A stretch of 64,000 nt of DNA, from positions 1 to 64,000 of the forward strand of contig CAZMTK010000005.1 of the NCBI GenBank assembly GCA_964569245.1. The letters run 5' to 3'. How positions within the stretch are numbered: the first letter of the stretch is position 1; each line of letters begins with the position of its first letter. The notes below the pieces were generated by a model. That model did no database searches. It was not told where the DNA came from and worked only from the letters and a program-made list of their open reading frames with translations. Positions 43,174-51,331 of the stretch are shown piece by piece. This DNA is from JAAYTY01 sp964569245 (GTDB lineage: Bacteria; Fermentibacterota; Fermentibacteria; Fermentibacterales; Fermentibacteraceae). The position numbers were made by a program, and so were the translations under genes.

Positions 43174-43590
43174 TCAGGCATTCAGATCCGGGAGCCGGTC
43201 GGGACCGGCGCCCCTCGTCTCCAGAGGGCTCAGGGGCTGCCATGCTCCCATCGCCTCGGTGCCCAGGAACTGGTGAAGCTTGGCCGTGAAGCCGCCGCCG
43301 AGGGGTATGCAGGTGAACACGAAGAGCCGGCGACCGAAATCGAAGATCCCGGCCGTGGCAGTTCCGCCTGCACGGGCTGCGGCGGCAGGGCATCCGGAGT
43401 GCATGGCGGAGTCTCCCAGACTCTCCCAGCACGACATGCCGCGGAGATCCTCTCCGGGCCTTCCCACGTCGGCGCTGAAGCGGCTGTTGTGCCAGACGAT
43501 CCGGTGATCTCCGTCGATGATCATCACGGCGTAGGCCGTTCCGTCGCGCACGAGGCTGCCGAGCCTGTCCAGGAGCACCGATGGTTCCAT
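43174..43590 (-). CDS. Stand-alone PAS-domain protein
   Basis: 138 aa. The centre reads YAVMIIDGDHRIVWHNSRF, a typical PAS core start, followed by a Cys-containing helix (GMSCWESLGDSAMHSGCPAA) and strands IFDFGRRLFVFTCIPLG. Similar small PAS modules with GCP motifs bind ligands or haem in sensor kinases, but here there is no output domain. ATG 43590 has a GAAGGGA site; ATG 43617 would add nine residues. Might be a partner of a separate kinase or a remnant of one. Confidence 0.6.
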   Translation of the reverse strand: MEPSVLLDRLGSLVRDGTAYAVMIIDGDHRIVWHNSRFSADVGRPGEDLRGMSCWESLGDSAMHSGCPAAAARAGGTATAGIFDFGRRLFVFTCIPLGGGFTAKLHQFLGTEAMGAWQPLSPLETRGAGPDRLPDLNA

Positions 43591-43718
43591 CCGAGTCCCT
43601 TCGTCAGGCGACCCCATCCGTGCTTCAGACAGGCCGCACGCGACTCCCTCCGCGGCCTGCCATCAAAAGATACGGAGCCGGGAGCCTCGAGGGAAGGGGC
43701 AGAGCCATGAGCGGAGCT

Positions 43719-45275
43719 TCAGGGAGAATGCCCCGGATCCACCTGCACGCGCACTTCTCTCACTGTCGGGGTGAGAGACGGATCGGTCGAGGAGAGTTCC
43801 AGCCTGTACTGAAGGAAGGCGCACCCCCGGGAGAGCAGCTCGTCGAGGGTCATTCGGCCGTCGGCGACCTCGGTCCATTCGCCCATCTGAAGTCTGCTGG
43901 GCGCCACCCTGACGAAGAGGTGCGCCGAGGTGCCGACGGGGATCGAGGCATCCCATTCTATCGAGCCGTGCCCGGGATCCGGACCGATGTACAGGATCGC
44001 GGAGGTCAGGCCTCCCGACCTCGCCCGGTCGAGAACCTCCCACCACGCCACAGAGCAGGACTCCATGGAACCCGTAACGAGCTCGGGCATGCCGTCTCCG
44101 TCGATGTCGCCGGCATCTATCGAGGAGAGGCCGGGCATCGCCCCTGCAGCGCGCGGCGCGAACTCTCCGTCTCCGAGGTTCTCCCACCAGGCCAGCTCGC
44201 CCGCCGCGTTTGAAACCGCCGCGAGATCGGTATCTCCGTCGCCGTCGAGATCGCAGGAGACGATCTCCTCGGGAGCCGTCAGACCTCGTCCGGCGACAGA
44301 TACGGTCCACGACCGGCCCCTTCTGACGCAGGCGAGCACCTCGTCGTCCTGCGACGAGGCAGCAGCGGCGTCAAGCGTACCGTCACCGTCCAGATCGGTG
44401 AAGACTGCGCAGATAGGGCAGCGGCTCTCCGCGACGGGGATCCGCCGCCAGGAGCCTGAGTCCTGTTCGAAGAGCGCGATTGACGATTCGCTGCTCGAAG
44501 CGGCAAGCATGTCGGCATCGCTGTCAGCATCGCAATCGGCGGCGTCCACGGACCACGGGCTTCCGAATCCCGACGATACCCTGTGCAGGGGCCAGTCCAC
44601 CCCGGCGGTCCCGGGGTTCTCCAGCCAGACGATCTCGCCTTCTTCGCAGAGTCCTGTCGCGATGTCGGCATCGCCGTCTCCGTCCATGTCGAAGGAAGCG
44701 AGCGCTCGCGCGCCCGCCGCCGCCTCCTGGAGCGGTGCCGCGAGCCACAGGTCGGAGCCCTGGTCGATGTACAGCGTCAGGGGCGACAGCCCGTTCGAGG
44801 ACGCAGCAGCATCCAGGTCGCCGTCTCCTTCGATGTCGAAGAGGGCGATACGATCATGACCGGAGCCCGGGGAGGGAAGCACGGAGTGGATCACGAAACT
44901 CCGACCGTCGCCCGGATTCTCGTACCAAGAGATCCGGCCGCCGTACTCCAGGGCTGCGATGTCATCGTCGCCGTCTCCGTCGATGTCTCCGCACGCGACG
45001 TCCGCAACCCCGCTTCCCATGCCGCCCATGGACATGCAGCTGCCCAGGCGGTCCAGCGTCAGGGTTCCGGGGCTGGACTGCCAGTCTATCCCGAAGCTGC
45101 TCTGGAATCCTCCTGCCCACTCGCGAACAGGCCCTGACACTCCGGTCGAGTCCCACGACGTCTGCACGAAGTCGAGCGCCTGGACAGACATCGCGCACAC
45201 AACCGGGACGAGCAGCGGAATGCGCCTCATGAAGCGAGCTGTCTCTGCGGATTCGCAGGGGCGCGTCGGCATCAT
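43719..45275 (-). CDS. Exported FG-GAP/VCBS-repeat protein (beta-propeller with calcium-binding loops)
   Basis: 518 aa. Hydrophobic export segment at about 16-35 (MRRIPLLVPVVCAMSVQA). At least seven DxDGDGDxD loops are seen: DIDGDGDDD, DIEGDGDLD, DMDGDGDAD, DCDADSDAD, DLDGDGTLD, DLDGDGDTD, DIDGDGMPE, each followed by A/V and a WxEN-type strand, as in integrin-like propellers. The last ~120 residues form a separate beta domain; there is no sorting domain. ATG 45275 is chosen because it overlaps the methyltransferase stop (ATGA); the alternative ATG 45230 gives a more standard signal peptide. Confidence 0.8.
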   Translation of the reverse strand: MMPTRPCESAETARFMRRIPLLVPVVCAMSVQALDFVQTSWDSTGVSGPVREWAGGFQSSFGIDWQSSPGTLTLDRLGSCMSMGGMGSGVADVACGDIDGDGDDDIAALEYGGRISWYENPGDGRSFVIHSVLPSPGSGHDRIALFDIEGDGDLDAAASSNGLSPLTLYIDQGSDLWLAAPLQEAAAGARALASFDMDGDGDADIATGLCEEGEIVWLENPGTAGVDWPLHRVSSGFGSPWSVDAADCDADSDADMLAASSSESSIALFEQDSGSWRRIPVAESRCPICAVFTDLDGDGTLDAAAASSQDDEVLACVRRGRSWTVSVAGRGLTAPEEIVSCDLDGDGDTDLAAVSNAAGELAWWENLGDGEFAPRAAGAMPGLSSIDAGDIDGDGMPELVTGSMESCSVAWWEVLDRARSGGLTSAILYIGPDPGHGSIEWDASIPVGTSAHLFVRVAPSRLQMGEWTEVADGRMTLDELLSRGCAFLQYRLELSSTDPSLTPTVREVRVQVDPGHSP

Positions 45276-46087
45276 GGAGCCACGCGGGGCATGCCCCTCG
45301 TCCTTCTCGCAACGACGGTGAAGAGCGGCAGCTTCCTCCCCCGGAAGAGCTGCCTGTGGAAAGACAGCCGTGTGTCCTCGAACCCGAGGACGCCCAGGAA
45401 TTCCTCCACTATCTCGGGGTACAGCCTCCACCAGGTGTCGGTTGGGGAGCAGGTCCTGAAGTCGGGCGAGAAGTGCATCGCGGTCCTCCCGAGACGGGCG
45501 GGCAGCAGCCTCGCAGCGCCAAGCCGGTGAAGCAGATACGATCGGGGCAGCATGTCGGTGACGATGGCCGTTCCTCTCGTGAGAGCAAGCCCCCGCTGCA
45601 GAGCCAGGAACGGGTCGCGCAGATGCAGAAGGATGCTCCCGAAGACGCAGATGTCGAAGCTCCCCAGCGATGGGGGGATGTCGTATGCCGTGCCGTGCGC
45701 GAGCCTGGCCCGTGATTTCAGAAGCCTGTGGGCCAGCCAGAAGGCGTTGTTAGTCCTGTCTATCTGTTCGCGCCTCTGACTCTCCTCGATCGAGGAGTCG
45801 CGCCCCGCGAAGGGAACCGTGTCCCAGTCCTGCGACGGAGACAGGTCGTACCCCGTCACATCCGCTCCGCGGCTCTCCATGTGGAATGCGAGGAAACCGT
45901 TCGCGGTGCCGATGTCGAGAACCTTCAGGCCCGCGAACTCCACGCGACCCAGATAGTCCTCGACGCCCGGCCTGAGATCCCACTGCCCTTCCACGGTGCC
46001 GAACGAGGGAAGGTCGATGGTATGGTAGAAGAAGCATTCCTGGAGGCTCTCCACGTGCCTCGGCTCGGCAATTCCCTCGTAGCTCAA
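45272..46087 (-). CDS. SAM-dependent methyltransferase (CmoB/DUF1698-like)
   Basis: 271 aa. ECFFYHTIDLPSFGTVEGQWD and VLDIGTANGFLAFHMESRGA (motif I) followed by GYDLS match the class of tRNA U34 carboxymethyl/methyl transferases and related small-molecule methyltransferases; the substrate is not known. The start is set at TTG 46087 because GGAGGT lies five bases upstream and conserved sequence begins right after; the longer frame adds non-homologous residues. Overlaps the VCBS gene by ATGA. Confidence 0.75.
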   Translation of the reverse strand: MSYEGIAEPRHVESLQECFFYHTIDLPSFGTVEGQWDLRPGVEDYLGRVEFAGLKVLDIGTANGFLAFHMESRGADVTGYDLSPSQDWDTVPFAGRDSSIEESQRREQIDRTNNAFWLAHRLLKSRARLAHGTAYDIPPSLGSFDICVFGSILLHLRDPFLALQRGLALTRGTAIVTDMLPRSYLLHRLGAARLLPARLGRTAMHFSPDFRTCSPTDTWWRLYPEIVEEFLGVLGFEDTRLSFHRQLFRGRKLPLFTVVARRTRGMPRVAP

Positions 46088-46445
46088 ACCGGACCTCCAT
46101 GCGTGTACCGTCGGCACGAAGCACCATGAACATTGTTCGCAAGGGCCCCCGGGGAAAGCGGCGCCCCCCCGCCGGACGGCCGGGCGGCTCCAGCCTTCGC
46201 CCGGCTTCCACAGCCTTTCATCGGCCTCCAGCATGCCGAGGAGGATCTTTCGCATCCTCCGGCATACACGGGCACGTCAGGCAGCCGTCGGGGCCGACGC
46301 AACCCCGGTCTGCCCTCGAGAGCGCAGCGAGAATCGCGAGGAGAGCCGGACAGAGCACCCCCGCCTCATCGCAGACTCCCACGCTCAACCAGGACGGGGG
46401 CGGCTCGCGCCGCCCCCGTCAGATCCCCTCCAGGGCTGTCGCACG
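46088..46445. other. Intergenic spacer, no gene seen
   Basis: 358 nt between the methyltransferase start and the BNR-repeat gene stop, both on the minus strand. Apart from the hairpin at 46393-46420 nothing recognisable was found; open frames here are not supported by codon use or homology. Confidence 0.35.
46393..46420 (-). terminator. Strong GC hairpin after the BNR-repeat gene
   Basis: A perfect 12-bp stem (46393-46404 with 46409-46420) and a TCGC loop, 25 nt downstream of the stop codon. No U-tract follows on either strand, so it may act as a transcript-end stabiliser instead of a classic terminator. Confidence 0.45.
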
Positions 46446-48689
46446 CTACCTGGAAATCACCAGCCGTCCAGTCTGCACCTCCCGGCCGGACACCAGCCGC
46501 ATGAAGTAGACGCCGGGCTGCAGAGCAGCGCCGGATGCGGTTGTCGCATCCCACCAGAACTCGTGCTCGCCAGGGGCCTGCGCTCCACGGCAGATCTCTG
46601 CGACCAGCCTTCCCTGCAGATCGTACACGGAAATGCTGACAGGGTCGCTCCCGTTCACGGTGTAGTGGATCGTTGCGCCTTCCGCAACCGGGTTCGGAGT
46701 CACATAGAGGCCGGCATGCTCAACCGGTGCGATGCCGTCTTCGATCCCCACAGCGAGCGACCAGCGGTAGGCAGCCGCTCCGTCGGTGCCAGCGAACAGG
46801 TACATCGAAGGGTTCAGGGCGAGCTTGTTGACTGTCATGTCGCCCAGCCCGGCGTTCATGGCAGACCATGTCGTGCCGCCGTCGAGGCTCTGGTAAACGC
46901 CCTGGCTGGCGGTGCCCACCCAGACGCGGTTGGGATTTGCTGGATCCACCAGCACGTCGTTGGAGGAGGAGATGGTGGAGGAGACCTTGGTCCAGGAGGC
47001 GCCGAAGTCGGTTGATCTGTAGATTCCGCTGCCGGTGGCCGCGAAGATGACGGATGGGTTTGCCGGGCTCACGGCCAGGTCGTACACGTAGTTCGTGATC
47101 GTCGTGGTCGTGAGCTTGGACCAGCTCGCCCCGCCGTCCATCGTCCTGTAGATCGCGCTGCCGGAGCTCTCGTAGCCCCCGGCATAGACAGTATCGGGGT
47201 GGGACGGGTCGAGGGCCATGCAGCGGAGATACGCGTTCGAGCCGCTTATCGTGCTGTGGGTCCATGTGAGGCCGCCGTTGGTCGACTTGCCCACGGCCAT
47301 GTAGTAGGCGGAGCTGGAATAGAGATAGCCGCCGTTCCAGTAGATGTTCGGGTTGGTGGGATCGGAGATCAGAGCCTGTCCATCGCTGTAGTACGTGTCT
47401 GCCAGTGTCCAGACGGAACCTCCGTCTGTGCTCCTGTAGAGCTCTGCGTCGCCTCAACCACCGCCCTCGAGGGCGAGAACCGTGTTCGCATCGGCGGGGC
47501 TCACGACAATCCCGCAGAAGTCGCCGCATGACAGCGGCGTCGTGAGATGCGTCCAGGAGCTGCCGTTGTTAGTGGTCAGCCAGACTCCGAGTCCGTAGAT
47601 CTGCATGTAGATCTTCGACGGCTGGGTAGGCGCCACGCCCAGGGCGTAGATCTTGCCGAGGTAGAGCCCCGTGTTGCTCGCGGTCCAGCTCGTGCCCGTG
47701 CTGGTGCTGCGGTAGAATCCTGTGGCGCAGCTCGCATAGGCCTTCGTGGAGTTGGACCAGTCGGAGACCACTGTCTGGATGGTCTGGCTGGGCAGGCCTG
47801 TGGAATAGCTGGTCCAGGTCAGCCCGGCGTTAGTGCTGCGGTAGATGCTGCCGTAGCCGCCCGCGAAGACCAGGTTAGGATCCGAGGCGGAGAACCTCAT
47901 GCCGTAGTTGTAGTACTGGTAGTTCGTAACCTTCGACCAGCTGTTTCCGCCGTCGGTGGACCTGTAGACGTTGTAGTAGCTTGCGAACAGGACCAGGTTC
48001 TGGTCCACAGGGCTCACGGCGACCGAATAGGAGTAGTACTCCCCTGCCGAAGCGGCCGGGGTCACGTCGGTCCACGAGGCGCCCCCGTCGGTGGACCTGT
48101 ACACGACAGGGTTGTAAGTGCTGCCGGTGTAGACGTAGCCGGACAAGAACATCAGCGAGGGGTTCTGCTGGCTGACGGAGATGGCCTGTCCGTACGAGTT
48201 TGCCGGCCCCACGTAGGTGTACGTCCACGAGGAGCCGCCGTTGGTGCTCTTCATGAAGCAGAGCTGCCAGGCCGTTCCGTTGTACTTGTACCCTGCGCCG
48301 TAAACGGTGGTCGGAGTGACGGGGTCCACAGCGACACCGTACCAGTACACATTGGACGTGCTGACGACCGTCCAGGTCGTCCCGCTGTTCGTCGAGTACA
48401 TGAATGCGTGGCCGCCGCCTGCATAGATGGTGCCGTTCGAGGCCATCGCCACGCAGTACTCCTGGTTGTTGAAGGATCCCGCCTGGCTCCAGCTCGTTCC
48501 TCCATCGGTGGACTTGTAGACTTTCGTGGAGTAGCTGTCCGAGAAGCCGAATAGAGTGTTCGCATCGACAGGCGACTGAACCACATGCCGCAGATCGCCG
48601 CCTTCGGGGCCCAGGCACTCCCAGTCTGCTAGACAAAGACGAAGCGGGGTCAACACCAGAAGAGCAATCAGGAGTTTCAATTTCGTCAT
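46446..48689 (-). CDS. Exported BNR/sortilin-type beta-propeller protein with C-terminal sorting domain, interrupted by an in-frame TGA
   Basis: 748 codons. Signal peptide MTKLKLLIALLVLTPLRLCLA, then many repeats of the form YRSTDGGxSW (at least ten), as in BNR/VPS10-like propellers, then an Ig-like C-terminal domain (VTPNPVAEGATIHYTV ... VYDLQGRLVAE ... LQPGVYFMRLVS ... GRLVISR). The frame is open throughout except TGA at 47456-47454, between ALEGGG and GDAELYRSTDGG, inside a loop. Downstream codons and repeats remain intact and the frame does not shift. ATG 48689 has GGGGAGGT five bases upstream. Either a recent nonsense mutation, a sequence error or a recoded codon (see findings). Confidence 0.82.
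47418..47456 (-). other. In-frame TGA with downstream hairpin in the BNR-repeat gene
   Basis: TGA at 47456-47454 sits in GGTTGAGGCG. From +26 to +44 after it, 47428-47421 pairs perfectly with 47417-47410 (8 bp) around a GGT triloop (47420-47418), i.e. the loop is 34-36 nt past the TGA. This fits the loose published model for bacterial SECIS hairpins (loop 16-37 nt downstream, G among its first bases), but chance is not excluded. Confidence 0.3.
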
Positions 48690-48745
48690 ATCGACCTCCC
48701 CGGTTGCAGAACTGTCGCAACAACATGATGCGATTGATCTTGTTC

Positions 48746-48775
48746 ATTATACGATGACGGGATGGCAATGCGCAA
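48746..48775 (-). promoter_or_regulatory. Promoter of the BNR-repeat gene
   Basis: A perfect TATAAT on the minus strand (48751-48746) with TTGCGC (48775-48770) 18 nt upstream, 57 nt before the start codon. One of the best sigma-70-type promoters in the window. Confidence 0.6.
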
Positions 48776-48852
48776 TTCTCGACAAGCCCTGTCAAGATGC
48801 AGCAGCCGGCAGGTCTGCCGCCAGCGGAGCTCAGGCGGCGGAGTGGGTTCCA

Positions 48853-49188
48853 TCAGCCCCTGATGGAACTGCCGGCGCCGGACAGGTTCAGCCCCAGCGT
48901 TCCTGCCACGATCATGCAGATGGATAGGACTCTGAGCGCGGAACAGCCTTCGCGCAACCAGAGGATGCCCACGAGTGCCACGCAGAGAGTGCCCAGTCCC
49001 GACCAGGCCGCATAGGCGACGCTCACGTCGATGCGCTTCAGAGCCATGGTGAGGAAGAAGAAGCCGGGAAGATAGAACACCGGTATCAGCACCGAGGGCA
49101 GGACATTCCGGAAGCCATGGGAGAGCTTCATGCAGATGGTGCCGGCATTCTCGAACAGTATCGCGAACACGAGGAACAGCCAGTGCAT
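48853..49188 (-). CDS. Small multidrug resistance (SMR) family transporter
   Basis: 111 aa with four transmembrane helices. The essential membrane Glu (EmrE E14) is in AILFENAGTICMKLSHGF, and VAYAAWSGLGTLCVALVG is the conserved third-helix segment. SMR dimers export cationic drugs, quaternary amines or guanidinium by proton exchange. ATG 49188 has AGGCGG six bases upstream; upstream in-frame sequence has no homology. Which SMR subtype is not certain. Confidence 0.9.
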   Translation of the reverse strand: MHWLFLVFAILFENAGTICMKLSHGFRNVLPSVLIPVFYLPGFFFLTMALKRIDVSVAYAAWSGLGTLCVALVGILWLREGCSALRVLSICMIVAGTLGLNLSGAGSSIRG

Positions 49189-49483
49189 GGACAGCCGCCT
49201 TTCCGGGTGCCGGGGGTGCTCAGACTCCGGTGTGAGAACCTGGCCGGATCGCTTCTGCCCCGGCTTGCCTGGATTCTTCACAAGCCTCGACAATGTCTCG
49301 AGCACTGCAGCCCGCACATCGGTGCCTGCCAGGCTGAGCATGGAGAAGGAATCTCTCGAGCCTCCCGTCAGGAAGAGCAGTCCAATCCCCGAGCCGGTCG
49401 AGGTTCAGCCGTCCGGGGAGCTCCAGCCGGATACCTGAAGGCTGCGCACTCCATTATCTTCGAAATGCACGTGAGGAGGGAGT

Positions 49484-50065
49484 ATGAAGGTCGTGGCTTT
49501 CAACGGCAGCCCGAGACCTGACGGCAACACCGCCGCACTCCTTGGAGTGGTGCTCCAGGAGCTCTCGGGCTCTGGCATCGAGACGGAGATGGTCCAGCTC
49601 GGAGGGAACCTCGTGTCAGGCTGCCGCGCCTGCAGGAAGTGCGCAGAGAGCCGCGACGGGCGGTGTGCCGTGACCGGCGACATCGTAAACGACTGCATAG
49701 CGAAAATGCACAGGGCCGACGGGATCCTCATAGGCTCTCCGACCTACTTCGCAAACGTCACGGCAGAGACCAAGGCGCTCATCGACAGGGCGGGCCTCGT
49801 AGCTCTGTCGAACGGCCGGATGCTGAGGCGGAAGGTCGGAGCAGCCGTGGTCGCGGTGCGGAGGGCCGGCGCCACGCGCGTTTTCAACTCGATCAACCAC
49901 TTCTTCCTCATCAACGAGATGATCGTTCCCGGCTCCATCTACTGGAACCTCGGAACGGGCTCCAGGGCGGGCGAGGCCCTCGAGGACGAGGAAGGCGTCA
50001 GGACGATGCGAGCGCTGGGGGCGAACATGGCATGGCTTCTCTCGAGAATCGGAGGGACCGGGTGA
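49484..50065 (+). CDS. Flavodoxin-like NAD(P)H-dependent FMN reductase / iron-sulfur flavoprotein-type
   Basis: 193 aa. KVVAFNGSPRPDGNTAALL is the FMN phosphate loop, GCRACRKCAES gives a Cys cluster (C-x2-C-x2-C with a further Cys at RCAV), and GILIGSPTYFANVTAETKALIDRAG is the isoalloxazine-binding stretch. Such proteins reduce FMN or quinones and in anaerobes often carry an Fe-S cluster. A GAGGAGGGAG site precedes the ATG. Overlaps the next gene by GTGA. Confidence 0.88.
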   Translation: MKVVAFNGSPRPDGNTAALLGVVLQELSGSGIETEMVQLGGNLVSGCRACRKCAESRDGRCAVTGDIVNDCIAKMHRADGILIGSPTYFANVTAETKALIDRAGLVALSNGRMLRRKVGAAVVAVRRAGATRVFNSINHFFLINEMIVPGSIYWNLGTGSRAGEALEDEEGVRTMRALGANMAWLLSRIGGTG

Positions 50066-50814
50066 TCATGCGTCCTGCAGTTGGAATAGGTGCTGTCTCG
50101 GTGCTGGTGATGCTCTCCACCCCGGCTCAGGGCTCGGAGGTGCCTGACGCCGCAGAGATCGAGACGGCTTCCTTCGTCATGGAGGGCGGCGGACAGACCG
50201 CATGCATCGAATGGCCCGTGGTCGTCGCCGGCCCGGATGACGAGGCTGTCGAGAGGATGAACCTCGCGTTGTCGTACGAGGCCCTGAACGGCGAGTCGAT
50301 CGAGGAGACCATGCAGAACTTCGTCGAGACGCAGAGAGGCATCACCGGCGCGAGCTACGTCGTCAATCTCAACGAGCGCGGCATCCTGGACCTCACGATA
50401 TTCGTGGACTGCGTGGGGGCTTACCCGTCCACTTTCACCCACTTCGTCAACCTGGACGCGAGGACGGGCGAGCCTCTCGCTCCCGACGACCTGTTCGACA
50501 TCGACGCCATGGACGATCTCGCAGGCCTTCTCGACTCGATGCTCCAGGAGAGGATCGTCGAAGCCCTGGAGGCGTACACGGAGGATTCCGGCCTCGACCA
50601 GGGGATCTACGAGGGTCACGAGTTCACGACGGACGACCTGCGGAGATTCAGCATCGGCCCCGACGGCGTGACCTTCCACTACGCCTTCGGCTTCCCCCAC
50701 GCCGCACTCGCGGCAGAGCCCGACGGAGACCTGTTCCTGGACTATGACGCTCTGCTGCCCTTCCTGGCCGAGGATTCGCCGCTGACGCCGGACCTGATGA
50801 TGATCTTGTCCTGA
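50062..50814 (+). CDS. Exported DUF3298 (RsiV-like) protein
   Basis: 250 aa. N-terminal signal segment (PAVGIGAVSVLVMLSTPAQG), then a PdaC/DUF4163-like part and the DUF3298 domain with HFVNLDARTGEPLAPDDLF, YEGHEFTTDDLRRFSIGPDG and VTFHYAFGFPHAA. In RsiV this fold senses lysozyme; in most bacteria its role is unknown. GTG 50062 has GGAGGG five bases upstream and overlaps the flavoprotein stop, which favours it over ATG 50068. Confidence 0.78.
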   Translation: MIMRPAVGIGAVSVLVMLSTPAQGSEVPDAAEIETASFVMEGGGQTACIEWPVVVAGPDDEAVERMNLALSYEALNGESIEETMQNFVETQRGITGASYVVNLNERGILDLTIFVDCVGAYPSTFTHFVNLDARTGEPLAPDDLFDIDAMDDLAGLLDSMLQERIVEALEAYTEDSGLDQGIYEGHEFTTDDLRRFSIGPDGVTFHYAFGFPHAALAAEPDGDLFLDYDALLPFLAEDSPLTPDLMMILS

Positions 50815-50959
50815 ACAGGCCTGTGCCGTATCGGCCGGCAGAGGAGTCGTGCAGGCATGCTCTCCATGACGGAGACAGCCCTTCCGGCCAGTCGGAGGAC
50901 GTCGCCAGGGTCTTCACCGTCGGATCCCGGCAGGCCAGGACCGCACCGCTCTGCGGGGG

Positions 50960-50992
50960 CATGGAGCTCCGGCTCCATGACATCCTTTTCTT
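50960..50992 (+). terminator. Hairpin with T-rich tail, possible terminator
   Basis: Perfect 8-bp stem CATGGAGC/GCTCCATG (50960-50967, 50972-50979), loop TCCG, then CATCCTTTTCTTTCC within a few bases. It lies 145 nt after the DUF3298 stop. The rest of 50815-51190 shows no gene; some minus-strand frames look coding-like but none persists. Confidence 0.35.
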
Positions 50993-51194
50993 TCCACTGA
51001 AGAGGCGATCCCGGGGCGATGCGTCGAGGTGCGGGGTCCCCTGCGCGAGAGCGCACCATGAAACGATCCGACCCTGTGCAGCGGCCTTGACCAGGGGCTC
51101 TTCGTTTGGGATAGTCCGCGCAACTTCGAGAAGGGCGTTCATGGAACTTGCTGCGGCTTCGATCCGATCCCGGGTGTCCCAGGGGAAGTTGAAG

Positions 51195-51299
51195 CGCGGG
51201 CACATGCCCGCGAACCCGGGAGGTGCGCCCGCCGCCTGACCCTTCTCGAGCCGCACCGCCGGAACCGCGGGCATGTGCCGCTCCCGCGGTTTTCTTATT
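51195..51299 (+). promoter_or_regulatory. Attenuator leader of lysA: terminator versus antiterminator
   Basis: Three competing structures. (1) Hairpin 51195-51201/51206-51212, 7 bp, loop ACAT. (2) Intrinsic terminator: 51263-51271 pairs with 51283-51291 (9 bp, 11-nt loop) followed by TTCTTATT. (3) 51199-51212 is perfectly complementary over 14 nt to 51266-51279, so pairing of these would block both hairpins and act as antiterminator. The terminator ends 33 nt before the lysA-like start. The architecture suggests regulated attenuation. No known riboswitch class was recognised. Confidence 0.55.
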
Positions 51300-51331
51300 C
51301 CGACCATCCTCTTACAGAACGGTGGTGCTAA

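Noticed and set aside
42802..43710. Long plus-strand open frame
   Set aside because: It runs antisense to the PAS-domain gene and the broken remnant, whose minus-strand frames have far better coding character.
47547..48554. Long plus-strand open frame opposite the BNR-repeat gene
   Set aside because: Shadow of the repeat-rich minus-strand gene, which has a signal peptide, a promoter and a sorting domain.
46446..48689. Genome-wide reassignment of UGA to glycine or tryptophan
   Set aside because: TGA is used as the ordinary stop codon for most genes in the window, including the overlapping ATGA/GTGA junctions of parE-parC, gap-pgk-tpiA and hydG, so only local recoding remains possible.
50742..51203. 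Minus-strand gene in the spacer before lysA
   Set aside because: Several frames look mildly coding but none is consistent, no start with a ribosome site was found and the region contains the lysA leader on the other strand.
51000..51300. Lysine riboswitch (L-box) upstream of the lysA-like gene
   Set aside because: The conserved L-box core elements and multi-helix junction were not found; only the attenuator-like tail is clear.
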